Positions 56,803 through 64,000 of a DNA stretch of 64,000 nt are shown piece after piece. Origin of the DNA: Dickeya oryzae (GTDB lineage Bacteria > Pseudomonadota > Gammaproteobacteria > Enterobacterales > Enterobacteriaceae); assembly GCF_009372235.1 (NCBI RefSeq), contig NZ_SULL01000021.1, positions 35,326 to 99,325 of the forward strand, given 5' to 3'. The notes below the pieces were generated by a model that searched no databases, was not told where the DNA came from, and was given only the letters and a program-made list of their open reading frames with translations. Made by a program: the position numbers and the translations under genes. Position 1 is the stretch's first letter. Every line of letters begins with the position of its first letter.

Positions 56803-57440
56803 ATTATCATATTCTTCCCCGCGTCTCGCCGCTTGGCGATGAACTGCTGGCTGGCTATCGCCATGTCGGCACCTCCACACTGGGACATTTGACGGAACAG
56901 GGGTATTTGCCGGGTATCCGGCCGCTACTGGCGGATGTGCAGATGGTTGGCAACGTGGTGACGGTAAAACTGTGTCCGCCGGATGGTGGCGTACTGCGTG
57001 AGGCATTGTTACTGAGCCAACCCGGCGATGTGCTGGTGATTGATGCGTCGGATGAAGAGGAACGCGCCTGCTGGGGGGAACTGCGCACGCTGGCGGCGAA
57101 AGTGAAAGGGCTGGCGGGGGTGGTCGTCGCCGGTGCCGTGACGGATTCACGTGCGTTACGCAAACTGGGCTTGCCGGTGTTCTGCAAAGGCGTCAGTGCC
57201 ATTACCACCCGCACACTGGGATGTGCCGGTGCCGTCAACGTACCGGTCACGATTGCCGGGGTGACGGTGCATCCCGGCGATATGGCGATAGGCGATGACG
57301 ACGGCGTGTTTATCCTGAGCCCCTCCGCCGCCCGCGACTGGCTGGAGGCGGCACAACACAAAGAACTCGCGGACGCAGAACGGCGGGAGGTGTTGCGGCA
57401 AAAATTACCGGAGTGCATCTCCTGCATCGATAAACAGTGA
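56799..57440 (+). CDS. RraA/HMG-aldolase-like family protein
   Basis: This 213-residue RraA-like protein (PF03737; RraA, HMG/CHA aldolase) overlaps cbrD by ATGA and so is part of the siderophore operon. Family blocks are TSTLGHLTEQGYLPGIRPLLADVQMVGNVVTVK, GDVLVIDASDEEERACWGELRTLAAKVKGLAGVVVAGAVTD, PVFCKGVSA and GVTVHPGDMAIGDDDGVFILS. In aldolases of this family an Arg-Asp pair in this loop binds substrate and metal. Here it reads Thr115-Asp116, so Arg is lost while Asp is kept. It may have a keto-acid-related role in achromobactin use, or none in catalysis. Confidence 0.85.
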   Translation: MNYHILPRVSPLGDELLAGYRHVGTSTLGHLTEQGYLPGIRPLLADVQMVGNVVTVKLCPPDGGVLREALLLSQPGDVLVIDASDEEERACWGELRTLAAKVKGLAGVVVAGAVTDSRALRKLGLPVFCKGVSAITTRTLGCAGAVNVPVTIAGVTVHPGDMAIGDDDGVFILSPSAARDWLEAAQHKELADAERREVLRQKLPECISCIDKQ

Positions 57441-57511
57441 CTATTGGATTTATTTGTGTAAGTGTAAAATACTGATGTAATTCTTGTGAAATTAATCCTT
57501 TATTCTACATT

Positions 57512-57530
57512 AGCCCCTATTCTAGGGGCT
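57512..57530. terminator. Hairpin after the achromobactin operon
   Basis: AGCCCCTA, TTC, TAGGGGCT is a perfect 8-bp stem followed by ggttgttattttct on the plus strand. It lies between convergent genes and may end both. Confidence 0.7.
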
Positions 57531-57567
57531 GGTTGTTATTTTCTAAAAAGAAGAATGTCTGTGATAT

Positions 57568-58449
57568 TTATATTATATCTTCAGGGTCGATAATAATAAA
57601 ACTTTCTGCTGGTTTAACGGTTTTTTCTATAACATTGTGACCATATTTTCTTGCTAGGAATCTTTCCCGATATAAGTAGTATGCTGCATTGCAAACATTG
57701 CTTGTAAAATAAGCGTTGAACCCTCCACCAACAACTGCACCAGAAACAGGAACAACTTGAGCTAACTTTGCCTTAGTAAGCCTTATTCCTAGTATTTTAG
57801 ATATTTGTTGAATTACTTGAACAAAGGCGTGCTTGTTTAACTCATCCCATGTCTTTTTCTTTGCTACATCTTGTGATATTTTTAATAATTGTGCCATTGC
57901 TAAATTTTTTGAAATATCAGATGGGGATGAGGCTAATCCCAATAGATTGAATGCATATAATCTTTCTTCCTGGTTATCAATATCAAAGCCATAATAAGTT
58001 GCATATTCGCCAATTGCGCGTAAGTTTAGTGTCACTATTAGTGGTATATCAATAAACAAACCTGGTAATCCAATAGTACCCGTGCCAGCTCCTTGAGTAA
58101 GAGCCAATCCTTTATATTTCGCACCTAAAAAACCAACGGTTTTATCTATATTTTCAAGTGGAAGAGAGTGTATGTCATTGTGAGATTTGATGTGGTGATG
58201 GCCATCATCACGAAACTCTTCAAAAATTGATTCAGGTCTTACACTCCATTGAGCTGCGTCATTACATACTCCCACGAGTCCATTAATAGATTTTTTTATC
58301 ACGTCACCAATAGTGTCGTTATCTAATATCAGATCCCCCACGTAGTCTAAAGGCTTATTTATAACGCTTAATGCTTTGTCGAACCATGTTAATTGTGGGT
58401 TTTTCCATGCGTGTATTTCTTCTAGCGCTCGTTTTTCATAGTCATTCAT
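57568..58449 (-). CDS. EcsC-family protein
   Basis: This 293-residue protein matches the EcsC family (PF12787): MNDYEKRALEEIHAWKNP at the N-terminus, GTGTIGLPGLFIDIPLIVTLNLRAIGEYATYYGFD near residue 118, and KLAQVVPVSGAVVGGGFNAYFTSNVCNAAYYLYRERFL near residue 228. The glycine-rich hydrophobic parts may associate with membrane. The function of the family is unclear. The gene is markedly AT-richer than the siderophore genes and convergent with them, suggesting acquisition. Confidence 0.85.
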   Translation of the reverse strand: MNDYEKRALEEIHAWKNPQLTWFDKALSVINKPLDYVGDLILDNDTIGDVIKKSINGLVGVCNDAAQWSVRPESIFEEFRDDGHHHIKSHNDIHSLPLENIDKTVGFLGAKYKGLALTQGAGTGTIGLPGLFIDIPLIVTLNLRAIGEYATYYGFDIDNQEERLYAFNLLGLASSPSDISKNLAMAQLLKISQDVAKKKTWDELNKHAFVQVIQQISKILGIRLTKAKLAQVVPVSGAVVGGGFNAYFTSNVCNAAYYLYRERFLARKYGHNVIEKTVKPAESFIIIDPEDII

Positions 58450-58684
58450 TTTATATTTACGTCCATATTTATAATAAAAGGTTATTTCCCCTAAAAAGAG
58501 GATTGACGGAGATGGATTTAATGCTGTAGAAATAATAACAAAAAATAACTATTAAAATGTTGGTTTATTTGTATTGCATGGGCAGTTAAATCCACGTAAA
58601 TATAGGGTATTTTATAAATAAAGGAAGGTCAACGAATTGATGATATTTGTACTAATGCCGTCAGAGCAAAGGCTCGAACAGTGC
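58450..58684. other. AT-rich intergenic region
   Basis: About 235 bp upstream of the EcsC gene, very AT-rich, no gene or defined repeat seen. It likely holds the EcsC-gene promoter. Confidence 0.4.
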
Positions 58685-58914
58685 TTAAATTTCAGAAGTG
58701 TAAGGCTTGATACCTGCTGCACTGCAGTCACCCAGATATTCACGTAGTGAAATCTCATCTTCTTTTTTCAGCCCTTGAATACTGTCCGATACAAAATCAC
58801 AATAGCCAGTCAGACCAAGAAACTTGCCACGAAATGCGCCCAATCTGGCACATAGCTGATAACAGCCGGTTGACCCGCTATTTCAATCGTGTTTGACGCA
58901 GATGATTTGCTCAT
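58685..58914 (-). pseudogene. Small gene broken by a frameshift
   Basis: An ATG at 58914 with GGAG 7 nt upstream opens a frame MSKSSASNTIEIAGQPAVIS... that stops at 58810 after 34 codons. A second frame carries on with protein-like sequence FLGLTGYCDFVSDSIQGLKK, EDEISLREYLGDC and ends at 58685. Joined near 58830 they would give about 76 residues. One indel explains the break. I do not recognise the family. A sequencing error is an alternative. Confidence 0.5.
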
Positions 58915-58994
58915 GGCTTCACTCCTATGCTTTCAAGCCAGTCGTGGGTGATGGAGACTGACGATACTCGTTAGCTTTTTATCCCCACTCTCAG

Positions 58995-60062
58995 CTATTC
59001 CGCATCCTGGACTGCGTTTCTGGCGATAGGTCGGGAGGGTTGCGCATCAACGTCTTTCTCCCACCACATCGGTGTGGTTGTGGGTGTCCCCAGCGTGACC
59101 ACTTCACCCAGCATCGGTGTCAGCATCGGTATGTGCCGCGCTTGCGCTAACTGGCTGCTGTGTTGCACCGGGTCGGCCCAGTCGTGAAACGCCAGCGCAA
59201 ACATGCCCCAATGGATGGGCATGAACTGGCGGGCTTTTACGTCCTGTACCGCCTGTATGGTCTGCTCCGGGTGCATGTGTGAGTCTGGCCAGCGTTCGTT
59301 GTACTGCCCGTTTTCCATGAAGGCGAGATCAAACGGACCAAAGCGTTCACCAATTTCACGGAAATGTTCGCCGTACCCAGAGTCGCCACTAAAAAAGAGG
59401 CGTTCCCGTTGGCCTTCGATCACCCAGGAAGCCCACAGCGTGGTGTTGCGATCAGACATACTGCGGCCAGAGAAATGGTGCGATGGCGTGGCGGTAAAGC
59501 GAATGCCGTTAAACGTATGAGAGTGATACCAATCCAGCTCCTGAATGCGGCTGGCGTCGATCCCCCATTTTTGCAGGCGCTGACCCACTTTCAGCGGGGC
59601 GATAAAGCGGGTTGTGGTGTCACGAAAAGTGCGTATGGTTTGCTCGTCGAGATGATCGTAGTGGTCGTGCGATAGCAAGATAAGGTCGATAGTCGGCAGG
59701 GCTTCACGCGCCAGCACGGGGGGCTGAAAGCGGCGGAACATAAAACTGAACGGCGAGACACTGGCGGAGAAGACCGGGTCTATCAGGATGCGGGTATCAT
59801 CCAGATTCAGTAGCAAGGTGGAGTGCCCGAACCAGATAAATGTGAGGCGCTCATCAGCGGCGAGGAACGCCGTCAGGTTGGGGGATACCGTCGGTAACCG
59901 TTTAGCCGGTACACGCCCTTTGCGCTGAAAACCCAGCCGCCACAGCAGTGACAGGCTTTGCCACAGACCCATCCTCGGAGCCACCGACGGGCGTGGATTG
60001 AAAAAACGCCCGGTTTGCCGGTTGTAGTGCGGGGTGTCGTGTGACGTGATGGTCTCTGGCAT
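58995..60062 (-). CDS. MBL-fold metal-dependent hydrolase (RomA/NAPE-PLD-like)
   Basis: This 355-residue protein is of the metallo-beta-lactamase fold group that contains RomA and NAPE-PLD-type enzymes. The metal motif is LILLSHDHYDHLDEQT near residue 150, preceded by FIWFGHSTLLLNLDDTRILIDPVFS near residue 85. Later ligands are in FFSGDSGYGEHF and MPIHWGMFALAFHDWADP. The start at 60062 has AGGAG 7 nt upstream; the upstream extension is unsupported. The substrate, possibly a lipid or phosphodiester, is open. It is a single gene. Confidence 0.88.
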   Translation of the reverse strand: MPETITSHDTPHYNRQTGRFFNPRPSVAPRMGLWQSLSLLWRLGFQRKGRVPAKRLPTVSPNLTAFLAADERLTFIWFGHSTLLLNLDDTRILIDPVFSASVSPFSFMFRRFQPPVLAREALPTIDLILLSHDHYDHLDEQTIRTFRDTTTRFIAPLKVGQRLQKWGIDASRIQELDWYHSHTFNGIRFTATPSHHFSGRSMSDRNTTLWASWVIEGQRERLFFSGDSGYGEHFREIGERFGPFDLAFMENGQYNERWPDSHMHPEQTIQAVQDVKARQFMPIHWGMFALAFHDWADPVQHSSQLAQARHIPMLTPMLGEVVTLGTPTTTPMWWEKDVDAQPSRPIARNAVQDAE

Positions 60063-60226
60063 AGGTACTCCTGACGTGCTGCATAGAGGGGATGGGCCGA
60101 CAATCATAGATGTGGCTATCCGTGCTGACATGACTACGGATAGCATGCCTTGCCATACCTGTCATCGCATATGATGCGGTGCGTGAGTGGAACGGCACCA
60201 CTCAGCGCGTGCCGCCCGTCCGGCGT

Positions 60227-61153
60227 TTACAGGTTGAATTTGCTTATCCAGGGGCTGTTTTTCTCGTTAGACCACAGATGCATCAACATATCTTTAAAGC
60301 GCTCCGCCGCTGGGCTCAACGTGGAATCTTTGCGTTGCACCACCCCGAGCGTTCTGCGCACGACGGGCTCTATCAACGGCTTACTCACTAACACATGATG
60401 ATCGTCACGCGGCATTGCCAGACTGGGCACCGCCGCAATCCCTAAACCGGCTTCTACCATACCCAGTGAGGTGGAGAGGTGGCGTACTTCATAAAACCAG
60501 TTGGGTTTCCAGGCGCTGTTTTCCAGTGCCTGTTCAATCAATAACCGGTTACCGCTGGAGCGTCTTACGCCAATCAGCGGGTAATCGGCCAGCTCTTCCC
60601 ACATCACCAGTGACTTCTCTGCCAGCGGGTGGTCGCGTCTGCAGGCCAGGACAAAAGGCTCATTCACCAGCGGTATGAACTCCACATTAAAGTGTGTGAC
60701 GTTGATCATATTAATACCAAAATCTGCGTCCCCGTTGAGCACGGCGTCCAGACAGTCGCTTGCGCTGTGTTCCAGTATACGAATGCGTATATTCGGGTAG
60801 TGTTCGTTGTAATTACGAATCACCGCGGGCAGGAAATAAAAAGCAGCGGTTGGAATACACGATAACGTGACAAAACCGGTTTGGTGTGAGGCCATCTCCT
60901 GGATATTCAGGATCGAGTTTTCATAAAAATCAATGAGGTTTCTTGCGTTAGGCAAAAAACTTTTACCGACGGCGGTCAGGCTGACCCGTCGGGTCGAACG
61001 TTCAAACAGTGCGGTGCCAAGACTCTCTTCCAGCTTTTTTATCCGCCGGGTCAACGCCGGTTGAGAAATATGCAACAACTCTGAGGCTTTGGTAAAACAA
61101 CCGGTATCCGCAATTTTTACAAATGCCTTAATGCCCTGAAGCTCATGCTGCAT
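60227..61153 (-). CDS. LysR-type regulator, divergent from the tautomerase gene
   Basis: This 308-residue LysR regulator starts at 61153 (MQHELQGIKAFVKIADTGCFTKASELLHISQPALTRRIKKLEESLG) with AGGAG upstream; the longer frame is unlikely. The C-terminal effector domain includes VTLSCIPTAAFYFLPAVIRNY and the ISSA-like GVRRSSGNRLLIEQAL. In E. coli the LysR gene ybhD is divergent from ybhH in the same way. It probably controls the genes from 61315 on, with its site in the 160-bp shared interval. Confidence 0.9.
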   Translation of the reverse strand: MQHELQGIKAFVKIADTGCFTKASELLHISQPALTRRIKKLEESLGTALFERSTRRVSLTAVGKSFLPNARNLIDFYENSILNIQEMASHQTGFVTLSCIPTAAFYFLPAVIRNYNEHYPNIRIRILEHSASDCLDAVLNGDADFGINMINVTHFNVEFIPLVNEPFVLACRRDHPLAEKSLVMWEELADYPLIGVRRSSGNRLLIEQALENSAWKPNWFYEVRHLSTSLGMVEAGLGIAAVPSLAMPRDDHHVLVSKPLIEPVVRRTLGVVQRKDSTLSPAAERFKDMLMHLWSNEKNSPWISKFNL

Positions 61154-61314
61154 GGGGGTTCTCTCCTGTTGACGGGGGGCTGACAGGATAATGTGTACCC
61201 GCCCCCTGATTAATGCAAGAAATGAATTAATCGGTATTTTTTTGACATTAGATTCATTGATAGTGCTATGGAATGCTTGTGCCATCAGAAGCAGTTACAG
61301 CGTGAGAGAACGTG

Positions 61315-62406
61315 ATGGTAAAGATTCCCTGTGTATTAATGCGCGGTGGCACATCGAAAGGCCCGGTGATTCTGGCCAGTGATTTACCGCAAGATAAGCA
61401 ACAGCGTGACGATGTGTTGCTGGCCTTGATGGGCTCCGGCCATGAGCTGGAGATCGATGGTATTGGCGGCGGCGCGCCACAAACCAGTAAAGTCGCGATT
61501 GTCAGCAAATCGACCCATCCCGAGGCGGATGTCGATTACCTGTTTGCCCAGGTGATGGTCAAAGAGCGCCGGGTTGATACCACACCCAACTGCGGCAACA
61601 TGCTGTGCGCGGTGGGGCCGTTCGCGATTGAACATGGGCTGGTGAGCGCCCGGCATCCTACCACACGGGTACGCATTCGTAACCTGAATACCGGGACGAT
61701 GGTGGATGCCGACATCCACACGCCACAACAATGCGTCGAGTACGACGGCGAGACTGAAATCGACGGTGTCCCCGGCAGCGCGGCACCGGTCGGCCTGACT
61801 TTTCTGAATTCCGCTGGCAGCAAAACCGGCAAACTGTTTCCCACCGGTAACGTACGCGATGTGTTTGATGGCGTCGCGGTGACCTGCATTGATATGGCGA
61901 TGCCAATGGTGCTGATCGATGCCCGTTCATTAGATAAAACGGGTAGCGAATCGCCGCAGGCGTTGGAAACGGATCAGGCGTTTATGCAACGACTGGAACA
62001 TATCCGTTTGCAGGCCGGGCAGGCGATGGGGCTGGGTGATGTCAGTAATAAAGTGATCCCCAAACCCGTGTTACTCAGCCCACCGAATGCTGGTGGCACT
62101 ATTCAGGTGCGCTACTTTATGCCGCACAACTGCCATCGCTCGCTGGCAATTACCGGGTCTATTGGTATTTCCACCGCCTGTGTCGTTGAAGGCAGCGTGG
62201 CACAAGATGTGCTGTCAGAAAAAGACAGAACAGCATTCCTGGAAAGCGTCAATATTGAACACCCTAGCGGAAAAATCGCCGTGTCGCTGATGAAAAATGG
62301 TGAGCGTCACGAGGATATCCGTGCTTCGGTTATTCGAACGGCAAGAAAGTTATTTGTCGGTAATGTTTATGTTCCTTCATACGCTCTGGAAACGGAAGAT
62401 ATTTAA
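61315..62406 (+). CDS. PrpF/4-oxalomesaconate-tautomerase-like protein (YbhH type)
   Basis: This 363-residue protein is similar to E. coli YbhH and to GalD 4-oxalomesaconate tautomerase of the PrpF family. It begins MVKIPCVLMRGGTSKGPV and has MGSGHELEIDGIGGGAPQTSKVAI, RRVDTTPNCGNMLCAVGPFAIE with the active Cys, GDVSNKVIPKPVLLSPP and FMPHNCHRSLAITGSIGISTAC. Such enzymes isomerise unsaturated tricarboxylates in gallate or propionate routes. The ATG at 61315 is preferred to the GTG at 61312. It leads an apparent catabolic set with an MFS transporter and an FAH-family gene. Confidence 0.9.
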   Translation: MVKIPCVLMRGGTSKGPVILASDLPQDKQQRDDVLLALMGSGHELEIDGIGGGAPQTSKVAIVSKSTHPEADVDYLFAQVMVKERRVDTTPNCGNMLCAVGPFAIEHGLVSARHPTTRVRIRNLNTGTMVDADIHTPQQCVEYDGETEIDGVPGSAAPVGLTFLNSAGSKTGKLFPTGNVRDVFDGVAVTCIDMAMPMVLIDARSLDKTGSESPQALETDQAFMQRLEHIRLQAGQAMGLGDVSNKVIPKPVLLSPPNAGGTIQVRYFMPHNCHRSLAITGSIGISTACVVEGSVAQDVLSEKDRTAFLESVNIEHPSGKIAVSLMKNGERHEDIRASVIRTARKLFVGNVYVPSYALETEDI

Positions 62407-62475
62407 GAATAATTAATGTAATGATTCGTTGTTTTATTTCCCCCTGTATCCCTAAAACTATATTGTGAGGTTATT

Positions 62476-63720
62476 ATGAGTGCAATTAAGGCGCCTACAT
62501 CACAAAGCCAGGAAGCATCCGTGAATATTACGCAATATCTGCGTGTCATTTTCGCGCTGGCCTTTTCCGGCCTGGCTGAACTGGCCTCTTTATTTTTTAT
62601 TCAGCCATTACTCCCGGTATTGGCTAAAGATTATGACATTCCCGTCAGCCAGGTGAGTATTATTCTGTCAGCAGAAACCGCCATGCTGGCTATCGGGTTA
62701 TTATTTACCGGTACATTGGCCGACCGTTACGGACGTAAACGGCTGATTGTGGTGTCGCTGATGCTGGGTGGCCTGCTGACGCTGATTTGCCCGCTGGTTA
62801 AATCCTGGGCATTGCTGGTGATGGTCCGTGGTGTGATTGGTCTGTCATTAAGTGGTATTGCGGCTGCGGCGACAGCATATATCAGTGAAGAAGTCGCTCC
62901 GGTGGTCGCCGGTGTGGTGACCGGGTATTTTGTATTTGGTAACTCGATTGGCGGTATGTCTGGCCGCGTGGTTGCCAGCCAGTTGATTGGGCATGTGTCT
63001 ATTGATGTCATTTTCTATGGTTTTGCCCTGACACTGATGTTTGCCGCACTGCTGGTTGCTGTGGTTCTGCCTGCGTCGAAAAACTTCAAAGCCAGTAGCA
63101 GCCTGAATTTTTCTTACATCGTTAAAGGCGCTCAGGCCCATTTCAAAAATAAAAAGTTGTCACTGATGTATGTGGTTAGCTTCATTATTTTTGGTGTGTT
63201 TACCTCTTTGTATAATTATCTGGCCTTCTATCTGGCGCGCGAGCCTTTCAACGTTTCTCACGCCAATGCCGGGTTGATTTCCTTTAGTTTCATCATGAGC
63301 TTTTTTACTGCGCCACAAGCAGGGCGTTTGTCACAAAAATACGGCGCACTGAAAGTGTTGTCCGCGTTATTCACGATTATGATCGCCGGTATGTTGCTGA
63401 CGTTAACCGCTAATCTGCCTGCATTTGTGATGGGTGCCATTCTGTTTACCGGTTGTTTCTTCGGTTGCCACTCGATTGGATTAAGCTGGGTCAGTAAAAA
63501 TGCTACCCATGCGCGTGGTCAGGCAACGGCACTGTATCTGTTCTTCTATTATATGGGCGGTTCCGTCGTCGGTTATTGTAACGGGCTTATCTTTTCGGCC
63601 GCAGGCTGGCTGGGTATGACCGCATTTATCATTACGTTGCTGATTGGCGGTATTTTGGTAGCGACTTACCTCAATGGTATTCAGCGAGTAAATTTAGTCG
63701 CGGCGCAAAGCAATAAATAA
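62476..63720 (+). CDS. MFS transporter (YnfM/arabinose-efflux-like group)
   Basis: This 12-helix major facilitator of 414 residues has motif A GTLADRYGRKRLIVVSL near residue 76 and a mid-motif GNSIGGMSGRVVAS near residue 155. The N-terminus is polar (MSAIKAPTSQSQEASVNITQYLRV). It lies 69 bp after the tautomerase gene in the same direction, so it may import the organic acid that the cluster breaks down. The substrate is unknown. Confidence 0.87.
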   Translation: MSAIKAPTSQSQEASVNITQYLRVIFALAFSGLAELASLFFIQPLLPVLAKDYDIPVSQVSIILSAETAMLAIGLLFTGTLADRYGRKRLIVVSLMLGGLLTLICPLVKSWALLVMVRGVIGLSLSGIAAAATAYISEEVAPVVAGVVTGYFVFGNSIGGMSGRVVASQLIGHVSIDVIFYGFALTLMFAALLVAVVLPASKNFKASSSLNFSYIVKGAQAHFKNKKLSLMYVVSFIIFGVFTSLYNYLAFYLAREPFNVSHANAGLISFSFIMSFFTAPQAGRLSQKYGALKVLSALFTIMIAGMLLTLTANLPAFVMGAILFTGCFFGCHSIGLSWVSKNATHARGQATALYLFFYYMGGSVVGYCNGLIFSAAGWLGMTAFIITLLIGGILVATYLNGIQRVNLVAAQSNK

Positions 63721-63736
63721 TCCTCTGTAATGAATC

Positions 63737-63758
63737 ATCGGGTAAGTCATTACCCGAT
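63737..63758. terminator. Hairpin after the MFS gene
   Basis: ATCGGGTAA, GTCA, TTACCCGAT is a perfect 9-bp stem 16 bp after the MFS stop. There is no T-tract, so it could be a partial terminator before the FAH-family gene. Confidence 0.5.
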
Positions 63759-63863
63759 AATCCACATACCAGAAAAGCCTGAGAAATAAAAAAGGGATAC
63801 CGCTGCTGAGGAATGTTTTCCAGCCGGTACAGAATCGCTATTGCACGAACACCGGGTGTCATT

Positions 63864-64000
63864 ATGAAACTTGCAAGTTATCGCCATCAGGGCAAAAACA
63901 GTTACGGGATCCACACACCGGCGGGGCTTATCGATTTGGGCAGCCGTCTCGGTGACCGCTACGCCGACCTGAAAGCCCTGCTGGCCGGGCAGGCGCTGCA
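63864..64000 (+). CDS. FAH-family hydrolase/isomerase, N-terminal fragment
   Basis: The first 45 codons of a gene that runs past the window end. MKLASYRHQGKNSYGIHTPAG... LIDLGSRLGDRYADLKALLAG looks like the N-terminal domain of fumarylacetoacetate hydrolase-type enzymes (DUF2437/FAA_hydrolase). The usual catalytic motif lies outside the window. It follows the tautomerase and MFS genes, which fits an aromatic- or keto-acid breakdown cluster. Confidence 0.75.
   Translation, partial: MKLASYRHQGKNSYGIHTPAGLIDLGSRLGDRYADLKALLAGQAL

Overview
The window looks like a chromosomal segment of a soft-rot enterobacterium, most likely Dickeya. The basis is a complete achromobactin locus (acsF-acr-acsD-acsE-yhcA-acsC-acsB-acsA-cbrABCD), a hydrogenase-4 (hyf) operon close to the E. 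coli one, enterobacterial ERIC repeats, and E. coli-like gltP, dcuB, patA, patD, cbl and phn genes. The genus is inferred from gene content; no search was run.

Layout. 1-7.5 kb: hyfA to hyfG (minus strand, hyfG cut by the window edge), membrane and electron-transfer parts of a formate hydrogenlyase-type complex. 7.5-8.2 kb: a regulatory interval with two divergent sigma-54 promoters and inverted repeats between hyfA and a lone hypC. 8.2-20.8 kb: FkbM methyltransferase, cbl, gltP, a Gfo/Idh/MocA oxidoreductase, dcuB, a 1-kb AT-rich stretch with an enlarged ERIC element, a PaiB-like flavoprotein, then patD and patA (putrescine breakdown), each with its own good sigma-54 promoter match, and a LysE exporter. 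20.9-26.8 kb: an AT-rich accessory island with a DUF3916-like gene, an IS110-family element that appears to carry a bridge RNA, a 172-bp unexplained inverted-repeat element, an AbiEi/AbiEii-type toxin-antitoxin pair, a PD-(D/E)XK nuclease-like gene and a small ORF. 26.9-39.2 kb: a full phosphonate (C-P lyase) locus in the order phnFGHIJKLMN, phnP, phnC, phnD, phnE1, phnE2, with phnO missing and a Pho box before phnC. 39.5-57.4 kb: the Fur-controlled achromobactin locus, ending in an RraA-family gene translationally coupled to cbrD. 57.5-64 kb: EcsC-family gene, a frameshifted small gene, an MBL-fold hydrolase, and a LysR / PrpF-GalD-like tautomerase / MFS / FAH-family group that looks like a catabolic cluster.

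How the parts work together. The phn genes import phosphonates (PhnCDE), cleave the C-P bond (PhnGHIJKLM) and recycle the ribosyl phosphate product (PhnP, PhnN). The acs genes build achromobactin from citrate, serine/ethanolamine, diaminobutyrate and 2-oxoglutarate units, YhcA probably exports it, Acr takes up the ferric form, and CbrABCD moves it across the inner membrane. Sigma-54 control recurs: hydrogenase and its maturation gene, and both putrescine genes.

The most interesting signals are (i) the IS110 bridge-RNA candidate, whose two loops share flanking motifs and carry guide-like matches to both ends of the element; (ii) a family of intergenic repeats built from strings of small hairpins, one inside an ERIC element and two related copies (about 283 and 211 bp) in inverted orientation flanking phnP-acsA; (iii) the 172-bp element with 14-bp perfect inverted repeats next to the toxin-antitoxin pair; and (iv) the RraA-like enzyme at the end of the siderophore operon with an altered active-site motif.
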